NCBI GenBank assembly: GCA_038501625.1
Contig: JAZAYU010000015.1
Location: forward strand, 6,718,991-6,782,990
Length of the DNA stretch: 64,000 nucleotides
Reading direction: 5' to 3'
Source of the DNA: Corbicula japonica
Taxonomy: Eukaryota; Mollusca; Bivalvia; Venerida; Cyrenidae
How positions within the stretch are numbered: the first letter of the stretch is position 1; each line of letters begins with the position of its first letter. Below, piece by piece: positions 38,401 to 46,911 of this stretch. Made by a program: the position numbers and the translations under genes. Below the pieces are notes generated by a model. The model made no database searches. It saw only the letters and a program-made list of their open reading frames with translations, and was not told where the DNA came from.

Positions 38401-41134
38401 CTCTGTGTTTCCTGGAGGATTGAAACAAGATCTTTACGAGATTGTCACATGGCTGCAAGCCTCAGGGTGATCTTGATTGCAGCAGGCAGGAGTTATTACC
38501 ACATGTCAACACTAATCAGACATGATTTGGCCTGAGGTATTGACAGATACACCAAATTAGCAGAAAATAGATGATTTGGTAAGAATTCACAAGTTAGATC
38601 TTACTGCAAGATAAATTCCTTGGTATCGCTTAATAAAGCTTTATAAAATCGTCTTTCTAAAGTAATTACACACCGAACAATGTAGAAGATAACTGTATTG
38701 ATGGCAATATGAGTTTCATTGCACATGCGACTACATATCTACACTGGTCGCTTTTGATTCATTGGGTTATTTCTAACCAAGAATTGAACAGCATAGATTC
38801 TGATCAGAGGGCATGGATTTCCACTGTTCACAATGTGATAAACTCTGTATAGTCCAATTTAGGTTAAGAATCTAAACAGGACTCGTTTTATATAGTAACT
38901 GTGAACACCCTTTCCAGCTAGTCTAGCTTTGGTATTTTCAGACTATCACATGTATGTAATCTTGTGTCTTGTGGAGGTAGGCTGGGCAATCATGATTAAG
39001 ATAATGATCCAGTTATCTCAACTTGATGCAACACAATACCCTCCATCATGATTAAAACTGTTGATACATACATCAATTTACCATTAGATGGGAAACATGA
39101 TATTAAACCAATGCAATTACTGTGATTTTGATTTCTAGGTACATCAGAACTTAGAAAATAATCAAACAATTAATTGACTCTCTTCCCTGATTTTATTGCC
39201 ATGTTGTCTAGATAACATGAAAGGCCACATTTCAATTTCAGTAAAAACCTTTTTAAAATACAAGATTACAATACACTTGGTGGTTTACAAACATATTGGT
39301 GTCACCTGTCAATTGATTTGATTTCCTCGCTTGAGTACTATCTGATTTTTCTGTTATACCACAGCAACCTAAGCTAAGGCATATGATGTATCATTTAAAC
39401 ACATTTCCCCAGATTGCTTTTAACCCTATACACCATGATTTATGGACTTAATTCCACATGCAGCTGCCAAAGATCAAGATCCGTGCACTGTTTGAATTTT
39501 TTTCATTTGGTTATTTCTGAAGAACAAATGAATAGTGTAGATCGTGTTCACACAGCACAGATAGATCTGGATCTACATTAACAGGTATGCCCTATGGAGT
39601 AACATTTAAAATTTAAAACGAAGAGATATTTTGTGTTTGATGAATCCAGCCTTGGCATGGTGTCTCCTCTAGGGAGGAAATGTTCCACTCTACCTGAGTG
39701 ATATTTCAACACAGGATGGAGGTTTATCTGAGAATTACTTAGTTTGTACAGGATGAACTTGTTTCTTCAGTACTTTGCCCTTCGCATCACTTTGTTGTAG
39801 ATTAAAGCCAACTTCTCATATAATATAATCCTCAGAAATAAGACAGGAAAATTAAAATTTTCAGTTACAGTATTTCATCATGGATCAGCCCACAGAAGTT
39901 GTTTTAAAGCTTCATCTATTCATGAAAAACCTTTAATAGAGATAAATGGTGTTGATAAAGATTTTCAGGTCACCATATTAATGGGGAAATTATTGCATAG
40001 AGCTTGATTTGTGGTGGATTTTGTGGAAATAAAAACTAGGCATTGCGGTGCCTACAGTATTATTACAAAACAGAACTGCTAAGCTACATCATCTAAATGA
40101 TCAGTTCTGAGCGCAGACCAGCAGCTGCCAGTGTTTACAGCCTACATTCTCATTACTTTTCTTTATATAAACTTGATAAGCAAATTAATTATCATCATTA
40201 ATTGCACTTTTTATTCAACAACCTTCAGCTTCAGTAAAATATATGCTCACTAGTCTGTGACAAATATGAGAAATTTTTTCGAAATATATGAGCAGCATCC
40301 TCTTTATGCAAAAGAAGAAACAGGTTTTTCCTTTCAAAACTTGTCAGAGATAATGCAATGTTTGATAAACTTGGAATCCAGAAGCCTGGATGCTGCTGTC
40401 AGCAGGGAGGAAGAGCTGTGTTTGTAAATAGAAACAGATGAGTCCCATTTGTTTCCTTTACATGTGTGGCTCATTACTGGGGAGTCTTTGTTCAGAATTG
40501 ACTGACTGATACTGTGTAAGTACCACTTTTCTTTCTCTCCCAACCACTCCCCACTGAATGGTCTGCTAGGTGACATTAGAGGTTGACATGATGGTGCCAT
40601 TATTTTTTAGTCATCAGTTTTAAAAGAAAAATGTCATTTTTAAACACGCTCATCTTTTTTTTCTATGGCCACCCAGACATTTGTCACAAAAAGGTAGTAT
40701 GGTGGTTGACAGTGAAATGACTATGCTGGGACATGAAATATCAAAATAGCAACTGTAAGCCATGCTCAATTCTGCTGAGCAGGGATGTTGCTAAAACCAT
40801 GCAGCAAACATACTGCACAATCACTTAATTTCATGTCAGTTCCTTTTAGAACTCCCTTTTTAGACTTACAGAGCAATTTATTGCTGACATGCAGCAGTCA
40901 TTTTGGAGGCAGAAAATTTCATAACTGCTGCAACAATCCACATAGACAACATCACCTGTAATGTGCATGCTGTTGGATGAGACATATTACTTGCTGCAGC
41001 ACTGTTTAGAAGCTTTCATCAATGACACTTAGATGAGATCACAATAGTTACTTACTGTTTTCTGCAACAATCAAGATGATCCAGAAGCTTGCAGCAATAA
41101 TGAAGCCTGCACAGGAATGTTGTCTCAACCTCAT
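17114..41134 (-). CDS. FGFRL1: FGFR-like kinase-less receptor: two Ig domains, Thr/Lys-rich stalk, TM, PDZ-type tail
   Basis: Seven coding exons join in perfect phase (41134-41056, 36863-36700, 23951-23828, 21946-21786, 20028-19803, 18598-18338, 17472-17114) to give 457 residues. Residues 1-25 are a signal peptide. Residues 27-122 form an Ig domain (Cys56, Trp68, Cys104 in DRGNYTC) that aligns with FGFR D2. Residues 123-222 form a second (Cys148, Trp160 in IQWLR, Cys203 in DAGQYTC) aligning with FGFR D3 and ending LTVLD. A Thr-rich mucin-like stalk (about 224-268), a polylysine tract (about 272-306) and a Tyr/Asp/Asn-rich segment precede one transmembrane helix (about 416-444). The tail is about 13 residues and ends STSV. 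There is no kinase, as in FGFRL1, but the FGFRL1 D1 domain and His-rich tail are absent. It would bind FGF or heparan sulfate at the cell surface by family analogy. Orthology is inferred by eye; a lineage-specific FGFR-derived protein is the alternative. Confidence 0.85.
17620..17700. repeat. palindromic GATCCAGATC-type MITE fragment
   Basis: It contains 'gaagatcaagatcgccctgt' and 'ctgatcaggatctacgcagg', the two inner blocks of the family, and lies in intron 6 of the FGFR-like gene. Confidence 0.55.
18338..18598 (-). CDS. FGFRL1: FGFR-like exon 6: Thr then polylysine stalk
   Basis: The acceptor is ttgtctgcag and the donor gtaact. It encodes 87 residues. TTTESTTEETTTTD is followed by a run with about 25 Lys in 35 residues (KEKKKKKKDKKKKKKDKKNK and onward), then NNYVDPYEDTEDTTDPYG. 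Phase 1 at both ends means the exon could be skipped without breaking the frame. Confidence 0.85.
18648..18756. repeat. palindromic GATCCAGATC-type MITE fragment
   Basis: It contains 'gaacagtgtagataaacatc' and 'ttttcactgttcgcatatat' and is strongly diverged. Confidence 0.45.
19555..19665. repeat. palindromic GATCCAGATC-type MITE fragment
   Basis: It contains 'accagtgtaaatccagatta' followed by 'atgtgccagatgagctggtt', matching the family blocks with many substitutions. Confidence 0.4.
19803..20028 (-). CDS. FGFRL1: FGFR-like exon 5: second half of Ig D3 and Thr-rich stalk
   Basis: The acceptor is gcttgcag and the donor gtaagt. It encodes KADAGQYTCLIGNEFGS and MYLTVLDP, closing the Ig fold. 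About 25 almost pure Thr residues follow, encoded by an ACA/ACT trinucleotide run that could vary in length between alleles. Confidence 0.92.
20029..21785 (-). other. FGFR-like intron 4 (D3 split), no alternative exon seen
   Basis: I looked on the minus strand for an alternative D3 second-half exon (a DAGxYTC-type block) and saw none. The intron contains one tRNA-derived SINE relic (20700-20830). Confidence 0.5.
20700..20830 (+). mobile_element. tRNA-derived SINE relic
   Basis: The A box agtggtctattgacagagca (from 20703) and B box ggtttgaatcc (20748-20758) have normal tRNA spacing, with 'catctgactgctcatctgga' as an anticodon-arm remnant. No closing acceptor stem forms, so it is a SINE head, not a tRNA gene. 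Confidence 0.65.
21786..21946 (-). CDS. FGFRL1: FGFR-like exon 4: first half of Ig D3
   Basis: The acceptor is ttgtttcag and the donor gtaagt. It encodes 54 residues with NVTSNITIYEGEDALFYCYV and ARIQWLRIEAAE. The IQWL motif and the preceding N-x-T sites match D3 of FGFR/FGFRL1. The intron after this exon falls about where vertebrate FGFRs switch from IIIa to IIIb/IIIc. Confidence 0.9.
21947..23827 (-). other. FGFR-like intron 3 with a MITE, otherwise empty
   Basis: Apart from the MITE at 22098-22330 with its 34-bp tandem expansion, nothing coding or repetitive was recognised. Confidence 0.5.
22098..22330. repeat. GATCCAGATC-type MITE with internal 34-bp tandem expansion
   Basis: Within the copy, a 34-bp unit (cagcacatgtgtgccgtctg then atcaggatatacac) is repeated about four times between 22154 and 22290. 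Flanking family blocks 'gtgtagatccagacaagc' and 'ggtcagaaataatctatta' mark the parent MITE. Confidence 0.8.
23828..23951 (-). CDS. FGFRL1: FGFR-like exon 3: second half of Ig D2
   Basis: The acceptor is gatttcag and the donor gtaagt. It encodes 41 residues with EDRGNYTCVAQNSEGSIEFT, equivalent to FGFR DKGNYTCIVENEYGSINHT. The residue Asn101 in NYT is an N-glycosylation sequon. Confidence 0.92.
23993..24203. repeat. palindromic GATCCAGATC-type MITE, complete 211-bp copy
   Basis: It starts ttgaccctttcctccata and ends tatggaggaaagggttaa. Inner paired blocks and the central 'ggtcagaaataacctaacga' match the 8408 copy. Confidence 0.85.
24230..24475. repeat. two adjacent partial GATCCAGATC-type MITE copies
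   Basis: The first (about 24230-24345) contains 'tctagatccagatcaccatg' and 'tgatttggatctacacat'. The second starts at ttaaccctttactccaga (24346) and contains 'gtgtaaatccagatcacctg'. Both lack a right end. Confidence 0.55.
25741..27036. repeat. 36-bp minisatellite, 36 units
   Basis: The unit cctgcacatctatgcagcct plus gatcaggatctacacg repeats without length change across 1,296 bp. Units differ only by point changes, such as gatcaggttctac at 26018, 26198 and 26558, or cagactgatc at about 26370, 26406 and 27016. The unit is the inner block of the MITE family seen across the window. Because 36 is a multiple of three, one frame stays open for 454 codons (a 12-residue repeat, ACTSMQPDQDLH); this is not evidence for a gene. 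It lies in an intron of the minus-strand FGFR-like gene. Confidence 0.95.
27853..29092. mobile_element. hairpin-capped tandem-array element, copy 1 of the 'gtaacagtgacc' family
   Basis: It starts ctagaattatcactgaaagtgat (a short palindrome), followed by taaatactgcc. The body has about seven monomers of about 145 bp with 'agtaacagtgaccttgac' and 'catgagttatc'. A ccgaccgaccgaccgacaga run (29017-29041) precedes the hairpin taccccctcaaacttcattt plus gagggggta and an A-run. The second copy at 34660 confirms the limits. Confidence 0.75.
31345..33892. mobile_element. foldback MITE interrupted by a nested array element
   Basis: The left end tacagtgaaacccctctatc plus aagaccacc and the right end gggtggtctt plus aataaggtgtttcactgta are inverted complements. 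They are 2.5 kb apart only because the array element at 31435-33834 lies between them. Without the insertion the foldback would be about 150 bp. Confidence 0.7.
31435..33834. mobile_element. hairpin-capped tandem-array element, 'aaggtcacatgacccag' family
   Basis: The left tip is aacaag plus the palindrome agggtccataggaccct, then gggtcgctcac. About 13 clear monomers of 140-148 bp follow, with 'gagataaacattctgacc', 'caaggtcacatgacccag' and 'gctagagtgcggacaagctt'. Then come gacggacagacggacagacg (33756-33775) and a strong hairpin, agctcaccctgtcactatgt plus gacaggtgagct, followed by aaaaa. No protein-coding gene is carried. Confidence 0.8.
34660..35907. mobile_element. hairpin-capped tandem-array element, copy 2 of the 'gtaacagtgacc' family
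   Basis: It has the same start (ctagaattatcactgaaagt) and same end as 27853-29092. A longer (gacc)n run lies at 35811-35862. Two adjacent monomers in the interval 35438-35735 are almost identical over about 148 bp, indicating a recent unit duplication. Confidence 0.8.
36057..36205. repeat. near-perfect 149-bp palindrome in an intron
   Basis: Arms of about 72 bp (aatgattcttattttggtgc ... ending at gcgctagcgc in the centre) match with one substitution and a 2-nt indel. RNA from either strand would fold into a single long hairpin. It is probably a very young foldback MITE; a related fragment (catgcggttcatgcaaaatg) lies at 36351. Confidence 0.85.
36409..36607. repeat. palindromic GATCCAGATC-type MITE, diverged copy
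   Basis: It contains 'gtgcagatccagatcagcca', 'ctaatcaggatctacttt' and the inverted 'ggatgatctggatctacact'. The ends are degraded. Confidence 0.7.
36700..36863 (-). CDS. FGFRL1: FGFR-like exon 2: first half of Ig D2
   Basis: The acceptor on the minus strand is tttttcag and the donor gtatgt. It encodes 55 residues (APEWKSDADALTNDYKRSQ, LSCPAKGQPRPDVLWYKN). The APxW start and CPxxGxPxPxxxWxKN pattern are the FGFR D2 signature. Confidence 0.9.
37205..37308. repeat. small foldback element
   Basis: The segment catttgggtatgaaaaacag and its near complement ctgttttccatacccaaatg are about 60 bp apart, with inner 'attgtt'/'aacaac' also pairing. Confidence 0.6.
37420..37598. repeat. palindromic GATCCAGATC-type MITE fragment
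   Basis: It contains 'gtagatgaagatcagccagc', 'atcagatcaggatttcattt' and the inverted 'caactgatcaggatctactc'. Confidence 0.6.
38170..38305. repeat. palindromic GATCCAGATC-type MITE, internally deleted copy
   Basis: It starts taaccctttcctcaattt and ends tatagaggaaagagttaa. It retains 'gatccagatcaggatctgca' and 'ggtcagaaataatgtaata', so the two halves were joined by an internal deletion. Confidence 0.75.
38715..38850. repeat. palindromic GATCCAGATC-type MITE fragment
   Basis: It contains 'atctacactggtcgcttttg', 'gggttatttctaaccaag' and 'gattctgatcagagggcat'. Confidence 0.55.
39419..39608. repeat. palindromic GATCCAGATC-type MITE, diverged copy
   Basis: It starts ttaaccctatacaccatg and ends ccctatggagtaacattta. 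It contains 'ggttatttctgaagaacaa' and 'agatctggatctacatta'. Confidence 0.65.
41056..41134 (-). CDS. FGFRL1: FGFR-like exon 1: signal peptide
   Basis: ATG at 41134 is preceded in frame by TGA four codons upstream (TGA TCT GTG TCA ACA ATG), which fixes this as the first possible Met. It has A at -3. It encodes MRLRQHSCAGFIIAASFWII plus LIVAEN, a basic start and hydrophobic core typical of a secretion signal. The donor is GTAAGT. The exon is 79 nt and leaves phase 1, matching the next exon. Confidence 0.85.
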
Positions 41135-41199
41135 TGTTGACACAGATCAGATCAAACAACTACTGTTTGTGCTATGACATTGGAATTTGTCTTCTGTAT
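41135..41199 (-). promoter_or_regulatory. candidate 5' UTR of the FGFR-like first coding exon
   Basis: Upstream of the ATG, a plausible acceptor (cttcatttcag) ends at 41200, so the coding exon may begin at 41199 with 65 nt of leader. If so, at least one non-coding exon lies further upstream, and the promoter is not here. Confidence 0.35.
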
Positions 41200-41767
41200 C
41201 TGAAATGAAGTGAAGATGACACTTCTTGATTTACATGCAAATTACACCAAACATTTAGTTGCTGCTGATTGTTAACTTATCAGGTCAAATACAAAAATAA
41301 AAATGACTTTGAACCTCTGTTTTAAAACATGTTATTGTCCACGAGTAAAGTCCAGTCCAGTTAAATAATTATGTTAAAGCTGTCATAGATCATATTGTAC
41401 TTCAAGCAAAAAAAACAACAACAAAATGTTAATAATAAAAAGTAATTTATTTATCACTAGTATTCTTTCCATTACATGCAGTGTAACCAAGGTTGTTTTT
41501 TTTTTTTTCATTTTCTGTATATGTAGTCTTGTTCCCCCGACCCCCCTCACAACATTCACTTGTGTGTGTACTCAATGAAACTGAAAGATCAGTGGTTAAA
41601 ATCCTTTAATCATAAAAGCATTGGCTATGGTTATTTGATGATGGTTTTAAATCCTATTCTTCTCTTATGTTTTTGTGAAGACTGATCCTTTATCTACTTA
41701 ACTAAGCTAAGCTACAAACTGAAAACTTCATCCTACACAATTGAGCAACAAACAACAAACAATTATT

Positions 41768-42001
41768 TATACTGAAAGGATAAAGAAACGCAGGGTAACA
41801 ATTGGATAGGCAGGTTCGAAAGCTCATGCTCCACGACGGTTTACACTGAGGCAGTGGAGACAAGTTTTATTCACTTTCGACACATGTTAAGGTGTATCAT
41901 GACCTTAGAACTCAATACACAAAGTTTCACTTTATTTGGAGAACGCGTTCTTAATATATCGGAACAAATGTTACCCTGCGTTTCTTTATCCTTTCAGTAT
42001 A
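41768..42001. repeat. 234-bp MITE with perfect 33-bp terminal inverted repeats
   Basis: The left end tatactgaaaggataaagaa plus acgcagggtaaca is complemented without mismatch by the right end at 41969-42001. The core contains no gene. It lies about 0.65 kb upstream of the FGFR-like start codon. Confidence 0.85.
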
Positions 42002-44824
42002 TTTCCAGTTGTGCAGTGCTGGATGAGAATACAACATCTCTATCATATTTATCAATACAATCCAATTAATGTAATCATGATGGATAAAAGCAACACAGAA
42101 TCTCCTGATAATCAATGTCCCCTCTCCTCAGCCATTCTGATTAACCATTACTCCAGCTTGTCTCCACAACTTTGTACTCACCGATAATTTTCCAATCAGC
42201 AGATTTGATATTTATGATCAATATTTGGTGAAGAAGACTAATAATTCATCAGTGGACCGCTGTGTCACAGAATAACTCCACTTGATTCTAATGGTATGCT
42301 ACCAGTCTAGAGTGATTATTACAACAGATCCAGGACTGGACTTCCCTTAACTGACAAGTTCATCTAATGGATTCATCTCAGCAAGTCCATTCACTGTAAC
42401 AATTCCATATCGACTTGTTTTGAACTGAAGACAGTATGAGCACACAGTGAAGTGTGCACGGCTGATCCTAGCCCACCTGCCATAAAAGTGACACAAGCCA
42501 TGCTTCTAAATGCTCAAAGTGTTACCTACCACATACATTCTCTTTCTATTTTCCATCCCAAAATTTTCAAGTGTTTTTAGAAAAAACGAAAACATCATTT
42601 TGATTGTCCTTTTTCTAGCAATTTCTACTCAAAAATACCTCATTTCTTTCCAATTTGTGTTTTTTCTAAATTAATGCAAATCCTTCAACATCACTTAAAG
42701 GAAATTAATATTTTAAGTCTTCCTAATATTTCAAATGTGACAGAAATTGTTGGTCCTGAAATCTTGTGGTATAAATCTTTTCGAAGTTTCAAAATTACAG
42801 TTTGCTAATACATAATTCAGGGCAAATTACAGCAAGAATGTTTCCATCAATATTAAATTGTTCCTGAAAATTAGATTTGTGTGTGAAATGTTTGTTGTAT
42901 GGTTGACAAAAACTAATCAAGCCCTCTGCTCAGAATCTATTAGGACTGGAAGAGATGCTGGTTTCAGCAGAATTAGTCTTGCAACTGTCAGTCACTGTTA
43001 AACAGATCTCTACCATTTCTCTTGTTAAATGTGAACACTGCACTGGTACCATAAAATACAATTTGGCCAAAAACACTTGGTTTTGGCAAATGCTGCAATG
43101 CCATAAAACCTTGTACCAAGTGATCCTTGATATAATCTTATGAATGGTCATCCAAATAGTACGCACCTAGTTTGATGACACTGACACTGCTTACTGTGGA
43201 TGCACTTGTATTTGTGGGCATAAAATGTTGGGGTTTTTCAGTTGGACAACATTTACATTGGTGTTTAAATTTGTGGATCTCAATTTTCTAAACTATACTC
43301 AAGCTCAATTCTTTATTTCATGGTGGTTTAAATGTGTGGATTGATCTGGCCATGCACTCCATGAAAATTATATTTGATTTCACAGTATCTCGATATTCCA
43401 GTAAATGTTTTTTTTAAATCACGTATGAAGCCCTTAATAATCTATCCATTATTCAATGTTGGTTTTAAATTCGTGGATCAATCAGCCTTTGAAATCCACG
43501 AAAATTTGAAATCCCTTAATAATCTATCCTATCATTGTTGTGTCCTTGCTTTTTACACAATCTTGATTGTTGATTCCCAAACTGGAGAAAACAGCCTTTT
43601 GTGTAATTGATGACTGACAGTGCTAATTTGCTGAGGCGTAATTAATTGATGACACTGGTGTTAATTAATTCCTGACTTGTTGATATTAAGTTGAATTAAA
43701 ATGAGTGATCTGCGATCACTGATTTAATAGCAGATATATATTTTCTTAGTAACTTCAACCTGATTTATGTTAGAGAAAAAAAAAACATGTGTGCTTAAAA
43801 TTATTTGATACTGTCATATTTCAGTATCCAACAGTATTTGAAAGAGAACTGTAACTATTCAAGCAGGTATGGGATTACACATTTACGTTTGATAACTAAC
43901 ACCAACTGGAGTGTAATCTGCTCTTATTTTAATGTAGGTCATTGTGACCTTTGACCTACTGGCCTCAAAACCAATAGAAGTTTTAGTAGTACTAACCTAG
44001 ATCCATCACAAGTTTTCCTGTTTACTGTTTTGATGAAAAGGGTTTTACTGGGCACTGGGACAACTTAAAACCGTTTCTTCATGATAATTGTTCAAAACAT
44101 GTCTTTACAACTACAGAACTCAATAGAATATCCCAATTTTCAAATCCTTGTTAGTTTTAATTTGAATAATACCTGTTCTTCATTGTTAAAACAAATGTTT
44201 ATCTTAATGAGAAGTAAGCAAGTTCTATTCTCAACATATCAAATAATTAAATATTTACTGTTACGTGGATGTAAAACAATGCATTTAATGTGACCAAAGG
44301 ATTATTCTGTCAGAGAATGGCCCAAAATAATGTTGTCAAACTGAAACCAACAAGTTGCTGCATGTCAAATGCCCACACATATGTGATTTAACAGTTTTCT
44401 TGGAAAACCTGAGACCTGGATACACAAGCTTTTATAAAGCAAATCACATTTTATGACTGTTCATTATCTTGAAGCACACAATTCTAAAATATATATATAA
44501 ATACATATAAATATCTTTTGTTTTTTTTCTTTTTATCAATGGTTATTTTCAGAAATCTCTCAAACAAAAATAATTTAGTTTGGTGTACTGCCTCACTTTA
44601 CTTTGATAAACAGTGTTACAACATTTCTAGAGATCTCTGGCATACCCTGCTATCTTTCTGACAAAGCAGTAGTAAATCTGCTAAATTTCTTCCCAGAATT
44701 ACTCACAGGCAATGATGAATTATAAACATTTCGAAATACACTGATTTCTTCAATAAATAAATAAGCTTTGGCAAACATTTACATCAGCTTTGTTACCTCT
44801 TATTCATGCTCTACTTAGTCAGAC

Positions 44825-44930
44825 GCCTTTATCACATGGGAGACCCATGCCATCTGATCTGGATCTACACTGTTACCTTATTGGCCTAAATTCCTAATGA
44901 ATCCAACAGCAAACAGTGTAGATTATGCCA
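44825..44930. repeat. palindromic GATCCAGATC-type MITE fragment
   Basis: It contains 'catctgatctggatctacac' and 'caaacagtgtagattatgcc', with a shortened centre. Confidence 0.55.
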
Positions 44931-44991
44931 TACTTAGCAGTTAGTTTAAAGTTTCAAGTCAATATCTTTAAAGCAATAAAAATAGTACCTA

Positions 44992-45321
44992 AGGCAATAG
45001 AAAATTAATTCCTAGATTCTCATCCCCACCCGCCCCTCGAAAATCACTCAGCCCCAATGTTTTTTATTTTGAAAAACAAAATGCATACATAAAAATTTAC
45101 ATTACAAGTACGAATCGGTAGAGTATGCAAACACAGTACGAAACATTTAAGTGCGAATTGGCTATTCACAGTCGGCTAGACACTTTTTATCTTTGCAGTA
45201 CACAAGCTTTACTAGAAACAGGGAGAATGATTAATAAAAAATAAAAAATAAAACCCGCCAACCTGCCCCATTTTATTCCCAAAATTCGGATGAGAATCTA
45301 GGAATCAATTTTCTATTGCCT
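44992..45321. repeat. 330-bp MITE with about 33-bp terminal inverted repeats
   Basis: The left end aggcaatagaaaattaattc plus ctagattctcatcc pairs with the right end ggatgagaatctaggaatca plus attttctattgcct, with one mismatch. The core is non-coding. Confidence 0.8.
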
Positions 45322-46911
45322 AAATAAACATAATGTAATGAGACTTATGATACAAAAAATATGTCACACACATTTACATCTCGTGCTAAATACATGTTAA
45401 AAGTCTCTATCTTGAATAGTGTAGAAGTTGTTCCTGTCACAAGACTTTGTAAAATCGTGTAAAATCCTGCTCCCTCTAAAATCTGGAATGATCCACATGA
45501 AAACATTTGTAAAGCCAAATCTGCACTTCATGCTGATCTTATGCTTAAAAGTCTATGAAACTGGAGAAGTAGTCTGAGTCAAAAGATTCTGTAATCTCCC
45601 GTTAGTAAACTTGACATTAAAATTCTACCCATGTTAACATTTATTAAAATACAACACTGTAAACAACAAATACAATAACTTTTAACATTAGCACTTTTGA
45701 GAAAAGATGAATATTACTGCATACTGTTCAACAAGCCATTATTACACTAGAACACAACAAGATTCTCATAAAAGTCCCAGGAAATTATGATTTAGCAAAT
45801 TTTCTGTGTCTGTGAACATAATAACATTTACAATGCACTTTTTCTGTTAATATTTAGCATGAATTATGTTTGTTTCTTTTGAAAAACACCTATAAAAACC
45901 TACAGGGTGTTGTGAGTTTATCACATATCATTTTCTATCAATTTCAATTGTATTGCGAGTTAGGTGTTCTGAAAAAAATGTATTTTTAGTTTAATTAAAA
46001 ACTCACATTACATCTCTTGAATTATTGTATTATTTCTGACAAGGCTTATACCTGAACAAAGTAGTAGACCAAAAACATCTTCGAAGAAAACTGACCTTTG
46101 CAAAGGTGAAAAGTTGCTTCGGCTATTTACTTGGATAAACTGTAATGAAGAGATGCAAAAGGCAACATGATTCAGGCTGAACTTAGCATTCTTGCACCAA
46201 TCTAGCTATTAGCATTCATGCACCAATCTAGCTAATGTGCACTTTGTCAGTGAAATAAAATATATATGTGTGCCCCAATCCTAGGGGTATTGGCACAACT
46301 TGGATAGGGGCACAACAACTACAGTGGGAGCATTCTTTAGGAACAATTCTATAAAAGAAACTGTTGAGTTCTTTATTATTTTTGCTTCTAGCAGTTGCCA
46401 CATTTTAAAATACTGACTACATGTTTCTAAGTTTATTCATTAATGCACAAGATTTTCTTAATAGTTATTTTCATAATGTATTTAAAAATCTCGTGTGACA
46501 GATGCTGAGTCTGCTAAATAATGAAAAATCTTGAAATATTTGGACATTAAAAATGCTCTTACTCACCATTAACAGATATGCCCCATACAGCCTGGTTCAT
46601 GAAACAAGATTGTGAAACCCTAGCCTACCAGAAACACTGTTCTCTCTCATCTAACACTGAACAAAATTAATTTCCAGTTATCCTGTGTTCGTTGTTACAA
46701 GTATACCTCCTTTAATGTTGTTGATTTTTATTCTTTACTTTATATTAAATCCATTTATTTAATTTGAACAATGAAGTACACAATTTTTTTAACCAATTCA
46801 AGCATTTTTATATTTTCTTACCCAAATAAACATACTTCTTACACATCTAAGCATACTCACTAATAATTGTTAATGATTACTTAATCAGTATGATTAATCA
46901 AAGATAATAAC

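Larger units (their letters stand above)
36864..41055 (-). other. FGFR-like intron 1, no D1 Ig exon seen
   Basis: Vertebrate FGFRL1 has an extra N-terminal Ig domain. I searched this intron's minus strand for a Cys-Trp-YxC exon and found none. It contains four MITE fragments and a small foldback (37205-37308). Confidence 0.5.
41135..46910. other. upstream region of the FGFR-like gene, no coding exon seen
   Basis: It contains an inverted-repeat MITE (41768-42001), a second (44992-45321), one GATCCAGATC-type fragment (44825-44930) and a perfect DR1-type TGACCTTTGACCT at 43945-43957. No recognisable protein-coding sequence was found on either strand. Confidence 0.5.

Noticed and set aside
36864..41055. 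A missing first Ig domain (D1) exon of the FGFR-like gene
   Set aside because: No Cys-Trp-Cys exon with phase 1 ends was found, and the signal-peptide exon joins the D2 exon in phase without one.
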